A stretch of 64,000 bases of DNA from positions 4,121,501-4,185,500 of the forward strand of contig NC_134108.1 in the NCBI RefSeq assembly GCF_040939455.1, written 5' to 3'. Below the pieces are notes generated by a model that saw nothing but the letters and a program-made list of their open reading frames with translations, had not been told where the DNA came from and searched no databases. Positions 49,061 to 60,239 of this stretch are shown one piece after another. The translations under genes were made by a program, and so were the position numbers. How positions within the stretch are numbered: the first letter of the stretch is position 1; each line of letters begins with the position of its first letter. This stretch comes from Microcebus murinus. Taxonomy: Eukaryota > Chordata > Mammalia > Primates > Cheirogaleidae.

Positions 49061-50107
49061 TGAGTAAGCATCTCTGTAAATGCGATACATGATCAAATAT
49101 GTGAAAGTGGAAAATCATCCAATCATCAAAAATATCCACATTTCAGTGCAAATATGCAGGTATTATATTTGTACTATAGCAAGAGGAATTCTCATGAAAT
49201 GTACCTAAGGTATATATTTAATGTCTGATTATTTTAGTCATTCAGAGAAAGTTAAACAGTCATTGTAACAAAAGCAAAGATGTATAAGGTGAAATAGGTG
49301 TTTGTGAATGGTTTCAGTAAATGAAGCAGTAAATACATACATGTACACAGACATACCTACGTGCACACAGACGTGCAGACATATGTAAAAACTCTGGTTC
49401 AGAAATGGAGAGCACAGGACTCTGTGTCCTCACTTCTCAGGTGTTTCTGAACTTCCCTGGGCCTCCATTTCCTAATCTGTAAGTTTTCAGTGCAAACAAG
49501 ACCAGTGATTTTCAAGTCATGCAGTTTCACAGAGATGCTTAAGGAGTTTTACAAATATTCCATTTAAACAAAGTTTGGCTATTTTTAAAAATGGAAATAA
49601 AAAAAGAATACACATAAAAACGTGTTATTTGTTACAATTTAGCACATGAGAGGCCACTAACATGTCAACTTGTACTGGTTTTGCAGGATTCAAGAATAGT
49701 TTTTCCAAAAATTCCCCTGTGAATATATTCAAAGGCCTTGTAATTATATCATTGTGGGGAAGCCTATAGCCCTCCACTAGTTCTTTTGTTTCTCTCTGTT
49801 GTTTCAGATAAATAAAAATTCCCAGAAGTGCACTATAAGCCCGTGCGGCCAGGCACCGTGGGCTGGTGGACGCTGACCGTCCACACGGCCCACAGCACAG
49901 CAGTGAGCTTCAATGACAGGACCTGGGCCATGTTCCGAAGTTTAGAACTTAGAATAGATGTGGGCACTTCAAATATGAGTTTTAATAAACTAAATAGCAT
50001 ACATTGAATTTATTAAATTATCAGCACACTTGGAATTTAAGTTCAAGTGTTAGTAATGAAAATAAAACTTGAATTGCACAACAAATGAAATGTGAATGAT
50101 TTAAAGT
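49061..50107. other. Unassigned DNA with a MIR fragment
   Basis: Mostly unassigned. 49,385-49,482 on the plus strand resembles MIR: 'tgaacttccctgggcctcca' and 'tttcctaatctgtaa' match the 'ctctgagcctcagtttcctcatctgtaaa' core. The rest has no recognised family. Confidence 0.5.
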
Positions 50108-50419
50108 TTTTTTGAGACACAGTCTCACTCTATTGCCCAGGCTAGAGTGCCGTGGCGTCAGCCTAGCTCACAGCAACCTCAGACTCCTGGGCTCAAGTGA
50201 TCCTTCTGCCTCAGCCTCCCGAGTAGCTGGGACTACAAGCATGCAGCATGGCTGGCTAATTTTTTCTATTTTTAGTTGTCCAGCTAATTTCTTTCTAGTT
50301 TTAGTAGAGGCAGGGTATTACTCTTGCTGAAGCTGGTCTGGAACTCCTGACCTCAAGTGATCCTCCCACCTCAGCCTCCCAGAGTACTAGGATTACTGGC
50401 GTGAGCCACCATGCCTGGC
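50108..50419 (-). mobile_element. Strepsirrhine-type Alu SINE, older copy
   Basis: A dimeric Alu on the minus strand. It has 'gtgccgtggcgtcagcctag', 'ctcacagcaacctcagactc', 'ttagttgtccagctaatttc', 'tttctagttttagtagaggc' and 'gcgtgagccaccatgcctgg'. It shares the lemur-type left arm and extended linker with the 36-kb copy but has lost more CpGs. Flanks ('ttaaagttt' and 'ataaacttt') are a decayed duplication at best. This supports the strepsirrhine call independently. Confidence 0.93.
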
Positions 50420-51279
50420 CATAAACTTTCAATGAATATTAACAAATGGGCACTAAGGTATCTGCAATTTTCTAAAAAAGTTACTAAATATCTCAAAATG
50501 TTGTAAAGTACTTTGAAGGTTATTATCTGCCAAGTAATATGAATGTTTTCACTGGTTAAAGAAACTGGTTGTTGACTTTCTCCAACGTGAACATTTTCCA
50601 GTTGAGAAATGCAAACAGTTTTTGGATACTGTACTTCATTCCTCCAAGGCGCACTTTTAGTTTTCAAATTTGAAGATCTTTGTCACCAGGATATATCTCA
50701 CAACTGACAGTGTCTTTCCGTAGCTGTCAGCTTGTGCTGTAGCTGCACTGGATGTGCAGGCATGGGCAGGCGCTCACTAATAGTTCCAGTTTTCCACGCT
50801 TCTCTGGATACATACAACAATTCACAATTCACCACTTTATTGAAGTTAGGGGTGGTTCCGAGACTTACTGTGTCCAGTGCAATGTGCAGAGAAGTGGCAG
50901 TGACAATTTCAGGTAGAAGCGTATATTTGAGTTCTTACAGCCAGGAAGTTGGTTTGCTCAACAGCCGGTATTGCATATGCAAAGGAGGGGGCCACGGTGC
51001 ACTTGGGTGATGTTGCAGAGAAAATGTCTTCATATGATCGCCAAATCCTAGAATTCACTCTCTACAAAGCTTCTGTGTTTAAACCACTGGACAATGAATT
51101 AGTCTCAGACCTAGTTAAGCTAATACCAGGACAAGTATGTTGGTCTCAGAAGGAGGGGAATTGAAAGGAAGAGAGGGAGGTTGGCATAGCCTCTGCTTTC
51201 CAGAGTGAACTTAAATGTTGAAGGCACGTCATGTTATTTTCCTGGGGGGAAAGAAAGCAGTTTCAGATTCAACAAATAT
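50420..51279. other. Unassigned DNA, probably old repeat
   Basis: 50,840-51,000 ('cagtgcaatgtgcagagaag', 'gtttgctcaacagccggtat') reads like a known type of old interspersed repeat, but I cannot name it. Two overlapping open frames (92 and 71 codons) have no family likeness. Confidence 0.35.
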
Positions 51280-51690
51280 ATTTTTTTAAGGTCCTCCTCT
51301 GTGCCGGGCACTGGGTTGTGTAAGAGGAATGTGGTGGTGAGAGAGACACATGCCACAGTTTCCCCACAGAGCAGAGCGCTTCTCAGAAGAGACGTGTAAG
51401 TAGGCAGAGATACCCTCACCTGGCGAGGGGTGCCCTGGGCACATCCCAAGGGAAGTGACAATGAAGCAGAGACCTGTAGAAAGCGTGCTTGGCTAGTAAA
51501 GGGAAATAGGAAGATTGCTTCCATTAGAAGAATGTGGACATAGCAATGCCCGGGAAAAAAAACAGTCTGGCTCGCTGGAACCCAAAGTGCAAGGAAGACA
51601 CGGGATGGATGTTTAGTGGCCCGGCTGGAATGAGAGAAATCTGGCTTAGATGCAGATGATTCCGGCATATCGACACTATGCTTTTTAAAA
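51280..51690 (+). mobile_element. Ancient mammal-wide repeat fragment (family A copy 2)
   Basis: 'cctctgtgccgggcactggg' then 'aagcagagacctgtagaaag' and 'caaagtgcaaggaagacacg' follow the front half of the same ancient repeat family as copies at 19.9, 57.0 and 61.9 kb (gtgccaggcactgtgctagg ... gagcaaagacctgaagga ... caagtgcaaaggccctga). The 144-codon minus-strand frame over it is antisense noise. Confidence 0.5.
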
Positions 51691-52769
51691 CTATTCTTGA
51701 GTTTCAGATTTCAAAGGAAAAAGTTTGTGAACCAAATCTTAAAAGGAGAACAATGTATCTCTCTAAGGAAATTCTCAAAGACCTATGAAAAAGTAAGTTT
51801 TAAAGTTCCTTCTAATCTACAGAAAATGAAAGCATGTCATTTCCAAAGTTAATGGTAGGCTTTTTTAACAATTCTCAATCAAAGGCATGTCACACAGAAG
51901 AAGCAGCCTCGTTCTGTAGACCTTAATCCCAATTATCTTAAATTTCAGAAACTGTTGAATGCAATAATTCTAGGAAGCATTTTAAAAATAAAACATAGCA
52001 ACTGAATAGTAGAATCAGAAGTTCAGAAGCTGATTAAAACAACTGCTGCATATTCCAAAAGACTCATTAGATAATTGTGAGTTAACTGTATCTTGAAAGC
52101 GAATACCTTTTGCATATTGATATATGAATGTCCCAGAACCTGGATAGCATCACTTAAGAGATAAGAAACATAATTTTCTTTATTTTCTGCATCACTGTCA
52201 AACTCGCATTACAATCATAAGCTGCTAGAAAGTGTGAACCAACTCCGAATAATTCCTTCTATAGATTTTGACATGATATTAAACACTTAATGATTACTTT
52301 TCGAGAATGATGATGAAATTAAGTGATAAAATCATAACAAATCTTACACATGGCCACTCAAAATGAGCTGCTTTCAGCAAATAATAACAAGTGTAAAAGG
52401 AGTGGGCAAATCTGTGAGAAGTTGGGTAATAACATAATTAGCAACTGATATTGACAATTATCGGTTTCAAACTTCAGCTAGCAGAAGTGTGTTTGCATGT
52501 ATTCCACAAGGTGGAAATGAGCTCAACAAATATTCGACAGAACCTTGAACTGCTTTATCAAATTTTTCAAATACTATATTTTAAAAGGATCATATCTATG
52601 GTTTAATGCAATCAGATACATCAATGGGTGCTAAGTCAAGAAGCCCATGAGAACACTTGAGGAACTCATTTCAAATGTGAGTTCTGGGATTTCAATTCAA
52701 GATAGTACTTATTTCTCTCTCCACTTCATGCATCTTCCTGACAGAATACACACAGATTAAAACACACAG
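51691..52769. other. Unassigned AT-rich DNA
   Basis: No family or exon recognised. Frames are short. Texture is that of old, single-copy AT-rich DNA. Confidence 0.4.
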
Positions 52770-53840
52770 ACTACACACACACATGGAAATCATTAAAACA
52801 TTGCAAATAGGGATGTATTCCAATAGTGGACCAGAAATTTGGAGTAATGCCTGTCATTATAAAGTGGACAGGCTCAAATGGAGGAGAAAGTAATACAGAA
52901 AATTCCAAGTTCAGAGTCAACAAATATAAGAGCAGAGGTAGACTCTCAAGACCATCATTGAGAAACCCCATTTTTTCATGTTTCCCTTCCTTCTTATGCT
53001 GGTCAGTGTCAGTAGCTTTTGACATCAGTCCCAAAAATGACTCCATAAAAAAGGAGGTTATCTGTCTGAGGAGGGCTTATAGGACCTGAGAGAGATGAAA
53101 GGCAGAGTTTGAGGCAAAATAATGCTCCAGTTCCAAAGTAAAGACTCACTTGCATAGATGAGTTTGGAATTCCTTTGATGGAATTCTATCCATGCGAACA
53201 GAGCTTGCAGGCTGACGTTTGAGTTCTTGCAACCACTGCTGAAGAAAGACAACAATGTGAACATCAAACACCACCTGAAGTAGAATCAGTTGAACAGATA
53301 CATCAAAAATTTAACATAGGATAATACATCTTCTCAAAGGCAGAAAGGAAGATAGTAGAAGCAGAAAGCAGAAATAAAAGACAATTTGGGAAAATATGGA
53401 AAATGGAAATGTAGATAGAGAAAATATGGGAGAAACCTATGAAAAATATGAAATGTAGATAGAGAACACACTGGTAGGGAAAGTAACAGACAGACACGAC
53501 TGAGAATGAGCCAGAGCACCGGGCGGTCAGATGCAGAAACTGCCCCCGAACGCAGGAGGTAGAACAGAGCAGGTGTCGTAGAGCAAACCTAAAACACACA
53601 GGATATGGAAATAGATTTGACACATTAAAATAATAGGAACTTCAAAAGTGGAGAAAAAGTGGAGGAAGGAATAGTGACAGTAGCTTTTCCCAGAATTAAA
53701 AATGAAATTTCAGATTTCAAGACTTCTTGAATTCCAAACAGGGTGGATAGGTAAGGAAGGCTCACACAGAAATGTCAGAGTGAAACTTAAGAGCAACCAG
53801 GATTTAAAACATCTACAGCATCTAGTGAGAAATTAGACTG
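52770..53840 (+). mobile_element. HAL1-like fragment, plus strand
   Basis: A-rich coding-strand text with HAL1/L1M ORF1 landmarks: 'gacaatttgggaaaatatgg', 'gaaatttcagatttcaagac', 'cacagaaatgtcagagtgaa'. Near 53,400-53,470 the phrase 'gaaatgtagatagagaa' occurs twice about 46 bp apart, a small local duplication. No intact frame. Confidence 0.5.
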
Positions 53841-53857
53841 GTCCATGGATGTAGACA

Positions 53858-53929
53858 GGTGGATATCGATGATAGAGACAGAGAAATATACATGATAGCT
53901 AGAGAGACAGACAGACACACAGACAGATA
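53858..53929. repeat. (GACA)n/(GATA)n-like low-complexity stretch
   Basis: Irregular 'gatagagacagag', 'agagacagacagacacacag' and 'acagatac' pieces directly left of the Tigger-like element. Confidence 0.8.
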
Positions 53930-54290
53930 CAGATGGTCCCTGACTGACATGGTCCAACTGAGTGACTGTGTGAAAGCCATATGCATTCAGGAGAAACTGT
54001 ACTTTGAATTTCAAATCTTGCCCCTTTTCTCTGGCTGGCAATATGCGGTACGAGACTCTCCTGTGATTCGGGGCAGCCGAATCGAAGCTCCTCCCATCAG
54101 CCACAGGAGCCCAAGGGTCAACAGACTCTCTACACTTCGTCGTGCTGCCAGATGATTTTGCCGACTGTGGGGAGGCTGGGCTATGATGTTCGGTAGGTTA
54201 GTTGCGTGAAATGCATTTTCAATTTGCAATATTTTCAACTGACTATGGGCTTATCTGGACATAACCCCATCGTAAATGGAGGTGTGTCTG
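53930..54290. mobile_element. Tigger-type (Tc1/mariner) non-autonomous DNA element
   Basis: Starts 'cagatggtccctgactgaca' after a TA and holds 'gtgtgaaagccatatgcatt', 'gctggcaatatgcggtacga', 'gctatgatgttcggtaggtt' and 'cataaccccatcgtaaatgg'. This order matches short Tigger-derived elements. The right terminal repeat is decayed and the TA on that side has become TG. It has no transposase. Frames of 98 and 105 codons over it are shadows. Confidence 0.75.
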
Positions 54291-54711
54291 TGCTTACAAA
54301 AGAAGAGAAAACTGCTTGACATCAGACTGCCCTCTGAAAATACAGTGGTATATTTTCAAAACAATTGCAGGAGTCAAAACAACCTGCAAAAGTCTGAAAC
54401 TTTATTTTGAGCAACAATGCCTCTTCCCAGTCAGTCCTGGGGCAGCTTTCTCCCTCATAGCCACATTCAAACCCTTGTCAAATCTCTTGATTCTCCCTCA
54501 AGGGAATCTCTGGAATGTAATTCCCCATGTGGCATCTCCAGTGCTCAGACTCTATTACAGCCTGAATAGCAGCTCTTCTGACCAATCAGCATCCAGGATC
54601 TCCTAACTGATTCTTTTCACCCAGCCTCACACCCACTAAGTTGTTGTCAGAGTTGTCTTTCTCTCAAACCATTCCTACCCTCCAGTATACTAATTGCCAC
54701 CACCCCACCCT
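54291..54711. other. Unassigned non-coding DNA
   Basis: 'gtcaaatctcttgattctcc' and similar CT-rich text may be an old LINE, but no family is recognised. Confidence 0.4.
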
Positions 54712-54778
54712 CCACACACACACACACACACGCACACACACACACACACACACACGCACACACACACACACACACACG
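54712..54778. repeat. (CA)n microsatellite with CG interruptions
   Basis: About 33 dinucleotide units in which a CG replaces CA at 54,731, 54,755 and 54,777. It creates low-complexity open frames on both strands (HTHTHT and VCVCVC), which are not genes. Confidence 0.97.
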
Positions 54779-56534
54779 CTAAGGGGCCTCCCCAACCTTG
54801 CTGGCAGCAATTTATCTCTTCCTTTCCCTTCCTTCCCACTGGGCTTTCTAGTTCCAGGTTAATAATCGAGCATAATTGACTTTGTATCACGGTTATTTGT
54901 TTGAACATATGACTCCCAGCTAGATTGTGAACCCCAAATGAGCTCTTCTAAGCTTAATCCATTTTCAGATTCACCAAAGCGAAGGCATTCCCTCTGTGTT
55001 GTAGCCGAGCGGGTGCCCGGTGAGTGTGTGGAAATGCATTTGGACGGCGACACCTCTCACAGGGTACCTGTCTCCATTAAGTCCCGTGCGGAGATAAGCG
55101 TGTTTCTTCAGTGAACGAGGCCCGGTACATGCAGCTGAAACAGGAAGATCTGCCAGGGTGGCCACTCATTTGCATGCAGGGGACGTGAGAATATGGCAAA
55201 GGAGACGCTGTAAATCACCCCAGAGCTGGGTGACAGGGCCTCACGGAGTGCCTGGCTCAGAATTATTAATTAAAGCTTCCTCAAGGATGGTTTGTTTGCA
55301 CATCAGTTGAGCTAAGCCGCACTGGTATCCCTGTAAATAATAAGACAGCCCGATTAGGCCTGCCCATTAATTAAGTGTCTTTGCTGCGAATAAATAGTGA
55401 AATCTTTCTGTCTGAGAGGGCCTATGGCGCAGTGATGAATGTGCAGCTGTTGACACTCCTGCAACACAGTTTGACGTCTTCATCAGTTAACCGGAGCTCC
55501 CCACCCCCCACCCCCGGACATGAGGCGCATGTCATGGGAAGATGACACTTCTGCCACACTTGGCCACTAAAGTTATGTCATATGCAAGTTTACAAATAAT
55601 CTGAATTGGGAATAAACAAAGGAGAAAATTGTTCAAGCCCTTAACTCTGACCCTCAACTGTCACATTTAATTTTCCGAGACACTGGCATGTTTTTGGTAC
55701 ACAGATTTGGACAAAAATAATACGGTGGTGCTTTTACTTGTATAAGAAATTACAAGTCTTATTTGGAAAAATCATTTGGGGTCCAGTTACAGACACTTCT
55801 CAAACATAGGTTGCTTTCTAACTTAATTTTTATAGTTTCAAAAAATGCTTTCAAAGTAATGAAGAAGGAAACTGGTATGTATCGTGTTCATACCATTTGA
55901 AAAAGAGTCCTCTCTAAATCAAACACCAAGTTTTGTTTTATTGTTCTACCTTTAGAAGTGCTTTTTTAACTGTAAAATAGACACAAAATAGGAAGAATTG
56001 ATTTTTTTTTTCATTGCAACTTTTCCATGAAGCATTGTGAACCAAGCTAGCCTTCCGGAACAATCACCTCTAACCCAAGATTGCCAAGGAATTTAAAAGC
56101 AAGAACCAGTGGGGTGAGAAGCAGCAGCATCATATTGATAATATGTGAATGCCTTGAAAACTTTTTAGGGGAGTTTGGCTTCCTTCCATGGATGAGCACG
56201 GCCCCTGCAGCAGCCCCAGAGAACAGATCTCACAGACTCCAGGGTGCAGTCTGGAGAGAGTTGCCAGAGAAAAACAGGAAGTGCAAATACTACTTGCTCA
56301 GATGTTCAGGATGAAGGTGACAGAGAGAGGATAAGACGATGGCTGTCACCAGGCCTCAAGGGTTTGTTCACCAGACAGGGCAAAGGCAGGAATGCCAAGG
56401 GCATTGAAGTGACTTCCATGACTCTAATCAGCCTTGAACTTGACGCAACCTGCACCTGAGATTCTGCCTGATCAGATCAGCAGCTCCTCCTCCTTTGGGG
56501 AGGTGACTATTATGAGTGGGTTAAGCTGACCTGA
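54779..56534. other. Unassigned DNA with the strongest candidate conserved block
   Basis: No exon or repeat recognised. 55,230-55,500 contains two ATTAATTAA sites (near 55,264 and 55,370), 'cccgattaggcctg', 'agctgttgacactcctgc' and several other intact-looking motif clusters without any repeat signature. This is the texture of a developmental enhancer. This is inference only, since one sequence cannot show conservation. Confidence 0.4.
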
Positions 56535-56680
56535 TGTGACCAACCTGTCCCCCACCAGACTCAAGTTCCTTGAGGACAAACCTCACATGCCTTCATCTCT
56601 ACACTCCCTGCAGAACCTTTGTACAGTCTTCACTGTTTTCGTGCTCAATGTGTACTGCATAGACGAAGGAGGTCAGAATG
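56535..56680 (+). mobile_element. L2 LINE 3' end
   Basis: 'ccccaccagactcaagttcc', 'ttgaggacaaacctcacatg', 'ctacactccctgcagaacct' and 'gtgctcaatgtgtactg' follow the L2 tail (actagactgtgagctccttgagggcagg ... ctgtatccccagcacctag ... gcgctcaataaatgt). Confidence 0.6.
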
Positions 56681-56949
56681 GACACGTAGCATGCTTTGTA
56701 TTTGGCAACACGGAGTAAACAGCTGGCTGTGTGGACAGATGAAGGGAATTGTCTCAGAATCATGAAAGCCTGTATTCCAGGTTCACCTGACATAATGTAA
56801 CTGAGAATCCTCGTTTCTAATTTGAGGTGCCTAATGAGTAGAGGACAGCACATGGGACTGAGGACCAGGAGACTTGATTTATCACTCACCAGGGTGTGAA
56901 CTCAGGAGAGGGCTCTGCTGTCCAGCTGAAGGGCTCAGGGCAGTGAATG

Positions 56950-57645
56950 AGGCCCCATCGTGAGCCAGGAACTCAGCTAGAGCTTGTTGAAAATGCGGCC
57001 ACGGCACACATTTCTACTCTCAAGGCACTTTAGGTTCAGCCAGGCAGAAACTTATATGATACATAACGACCCCAAGATTCATTGCAGAACATGCCCCAGG
57101 GCAGTCAGGAACAGGGACAACACTTTTTTTTTTTTAACTGAAGTGGCCTGAGGAGATGTTTATGGTGTGATTAGCTGAATATTTAAGAATTCTGACCCAT
57201 TAAAAAGAGGGGGGTGGAATTCTGATGGGTTAGAAGCAATATAAATAATGAATAGAATGTGAAAGTCCTATTAGGGGAAGAGAGAGAGGGAGAAAAAAAA
57301 TACTAGTCTGCTTTAGTGCAGAGTACAGGATCAGAGAAAGGTATAAAGAAGTGTAAACTGCCAACAGAATAAAGAGGGCTTCTCAGTGCCAGGCTGAGGC
57401 GTTCAGATTTATAAGTTAGCAATGGAAAGTCACCAGTGAAGAGTTTCGCACAACGGGAGTGAGATGACGACAATTAGCAATGGTGTGGGAACAGCCAGAG
57501 GGAGAGAGACGGGACGTCAGGAGATGGTTACAGCCATCGCGGTAATGCAAACATAAGTCGGTACAACAAGAACAAGGTTCATGCTGACAAGGTTGAAAGG
57601 AAATGATGAGGTTAGAGACATCAAAAAGAAAGAGTCCCCAGCTGG
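56950..57645 (+). mobile_element. Ancient mammal-wide repeat fragment (family A copy 3)
   Basis: 'gtgagccaggaactcagcta', 'tctactctcaaggcacttta', 'ctgaagtggcctgaggagat', 'caatggaaagtcaccagtga' and 'gagtttcgcacaacgggagt' run in the same order as the ancient repeat seen at 19.9 and 51.3 kb. This is the longest of the four pieces. A poly(T) of about 13 sits inside at 57,125. Confidence 0.5.
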
Positions 57646-58734
57646 AGGAGTGAGGAGCCAAGCTGAACAGAAGGTGAGGCAGGCAAGCTTGGGGGGCCCG
57701 CGGGCAGAGGCTCTCACACTTGGTGCTGCGGTGGCATTGTCTGGGGGTCACAGGCCAAGGCTCGTTCATGGGACCCTTCCCTGAAGACACTCCTTTGGTA
57801 GGTTTGGGATGGAACTCGGGAAAATTCATTTTGACAAATATTCCAGAGTGGCACTTGGATTACTCTGTCATTTCTTAGGGAAATTTTGGCTTAAATTGTG
57901 AGTAATAAGCAAATAAATTGTATCCTGTAGGAACCCTAAGGCTGCCTCTAGCTGACACACACAGGACCCCCAGGCAGGGACTTGAGCTTCAGACTCTCTG
58001 TCACTTCCATCCAAACCAAACGTCTCCGTGTCCACCATAAGCTGGGCCTTCCTCAGCTTGTTTTCAAAGGGAGAACCAAGAAGTCCATCTCTCCTAACAG
58101 GCATGTATGCTTGTACCCCTCCTGAAGAACCCCGTGTGTGTTATACTTTGCCATGTTTTTTTTTTCTCTTCATGTGGAGACATCTTTATAGACAAGGAAA
58201 CTGAGAAATAGGGAAGGCTTTTAGCTCCAATTTCTTACACATGCCCCTAGAATTTGTTGGCTACAGGAGTCATTATTCTAACAGGGCCTTGCTATAGAGA
58301 ATAGTCCTATTTCCTGACCCCTGGTGGCAGGAAGACCAGAGGGGTGTGGGGCTTTATGGCATCCTTGCGTTCTGGGGCCAGTGGTGCCTGGGCTCTTCAC
58401 TGCAACTCCCTCAAGCAAAGAGGCAACTAGAGGAATTTTAAAGGGAAGAAATATGAAATGAACTGACAAAAACAGCCAAAGACTCACCCTCCAAGAGAAG
58501 TGGACCTAAAGGTCATTGGGTGAAAGAAGGAGAAACTCTCAACCTCTCTCACCTCACCTCTCAAGGCCTCACTTTAAAACCTGACCTTGATCCCAAATTG
58601 TATCTAGTCCTACCCAATATTAGCTAGAGATTATACCCCCTTAGGTTAGATTAAAAGCATTTACATTTTGTCCACAGTAAGCCAGACTATCTTAACAATG
58701 ACAAAAAATACTAATAGCATAATTAATAGGGCTT
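57646..58734. other. Unassigned non-coding DNA
   Basis: GC-moderate, no exon or family recognised. Frames are under 80 codons. Confidence 0.4.
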
Positions 58735-58839
58735 TTATTTATTTGGCACTTAGTATTTTCCAAGCCATTTGCTAAGCACTTGTAATTCTTAACAACAACA
58801 ACAACAAAAAAAAATGATGAAAAAGATGAGGTTGGTATT
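58735..58839 (-). mobile_element. MIR SINE, left half of an interrupted copy
   Basis: 'ttatttggcacttagtattt' and 'tttgctaagcacttgtaatt' match the antisense MIR 3' part, then an (AAC)n expansion and 'gatgaaaaagatgaggttgg'. The MIR text stops at the LTR and resumes on its other side. Confidence 0.7.
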
Positions 58840-59158
58840 TGTCTTAGTTTGTTCTGAAAGCTATAGCAAAAATACCATAGACTGGGTAACTTACAAACAA
58901 CAGAAATTGATTTCTCGGGACTCTGGAGGCTGGGAAGTCCAAGATCAAGGTGCTGGCAGGTGGTGTCTGGCAAAGGTCCTCTTTATGGTTCACGGTTCTT
59001 GCTGTTTCCTCATGTGGTAGAAGGGCAAACCATCGCCTGGATGGGCCTCTTTGAGAAGGGTACTAATGTGCCCTCATGACCTAGTCACCTCTCAAAGGCC
59101 CACGTCTTAGTATTTCAGGGTGTGAATTTGGCAGGGAGGGGCACAAAAGTAGCCGTGG
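58840..59158 (-). mobile_element. Solo LTR, ERVL-MaLR (MLT1 type), inserted in MIR
   Basis: Antisense MLT1 text from 'tgtcttagtttgttctgaaa' through 'agactgggtaacttacaaac', 'gggaagtccaagatcaaggt', 'gccctcatgacctagtcacc' and 'ggcacaaaagtagccgtgg'. It has MIR on both sides, so the insertion point is within MIR. The right terminus is decayed and the 5-bp duplication is not certain. Confidence 0.82.
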
Positions 59159-59270
59159 TTTATCCTTTATATAAGTGATCAGGCTGAAGCACAGAGAGGT
59201 TAAAAATGCTGCTTAATTTCTACAGCAAGGTTCACGCCAAGCCTATCGGGCTCCCCAGCCTGCCTGCCTG
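59159..59270 (-). mobile_element. MIR SINE, right half of an interrupted copy
   Basis: 'agtgatcaggctgaagcaca' and 'gagaggttaaaaatgctgct' continue the antisense MIR core (gatgaggaaactgaggcacagagaggttaa) that the LTR split. Confidence 0.72.
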
Positions 59271-60161
59271 CTCGTTACATGGAAACAGGCATCAAGCGGG
59301 CACGGCGAGTAACTTTATTTTAATTTTGGGAACAGTAGAGATGAATTAGAAGGATGCATGCTTGCCACGAGTATTGGACTTGACGAAAGAAAGTAACTCA
59401 GTTTTTTATGGAAGCTCTATTCATATTTTAGTCATAACTCTTTACAAAGACCAGGTAGCTTATTGTAATTTTAGTGGAATTAAGCATGAAAAGTTTGAAT
59501 TTATGTGTTGGATCACATTCTGCTTCCATGACAATTGTCCTTGACAGAAGCCTGAAGGAGTGACCCCTCGGCTGTCAGGATGGTCACCTGGCCTGGTCAA
59601 CCAGGTAACATTTCCTTTGCTAAATCCTTCTGGGAGGCTGCGCTATGGATTTCTCCCATACAATTTTCTTATTGGCAGGCTCAAGGAGTGCAAGACCAAC
59701 GTTTCAGTAACCATCCCAAATGTCTGAAAGCCGACTTTAGAGCACATCCCATCTGAAATTTCTCCTGCCTGGCTTACCTTCTTCTCCCCTGCCTCAACCG
59801 TAGTCTAGCCTTTTTTGCGTTTTGCTCTTCTGGAGGTTAGATAACGGTGGCTTGGCAGGGTCCTATAACTGCAAGGGTCTGAAAAATATTTTCCACTGGG
59901 GTAAACGCATAAGAGAGGGTGAAATTCCTGTTCGTCAAAGCAGAAAATCTCTGCTTCAGAGATGGGTGATGTTTCTATCTGAAGTTGAAACCTAAGGGTT
60001 CGAGCACGAGGAGAGGTCAATGGAAAACATCACCTGGCTACCTCCCCTCCCTCCGTCCCCGCCTGAGCGTCTGCCTGCCCACTTCCTTCCAGGTGCTTGC
60101 CTGCCAGTGTGCACCACCCAGGAGCCGCAGATCCGAAGGGGGTCTCGAACCAGGAGGAGCG
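59271..60161. other. Unassigned non-coding DNA
   Basis: No exon or repeat recognised. Several overlapping frames of 60-116 codons at 59,985-60,345 on both strands come from GC-rich composition and the tandem repeat there. Confidence 0.4.
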
Positions 60162-60239
60162 CAGCATGGAAAGGCCGCACCCCCAGAGAGGAACAGAGGC
60201 CCAGCATGGAAAGGCCACACCCCCAGAGAGGAACAGAGA
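60162..60239. repeat. 40-bp tandem duplication
   Basis: 'cagcatggaaaggccgcacc' through 'gaacagaggc' (60,162-60,201) is repeated at once at 60,202-60,239 with one G-to-A change in the first 37 bases. A two-copy minisatellite. Confidence 0.93.

Noticed and set aside
51234..51668. 144-codon minus-strand frame
   Set aside because: It is antisense to an ancient plus-strand repeat and has no protein likeness.
54641..54908. Overlapping frames with HTHTHT and VCVCVC runs
   Set aside because: Pure translation of the (CA)n microsatellite on both strands.
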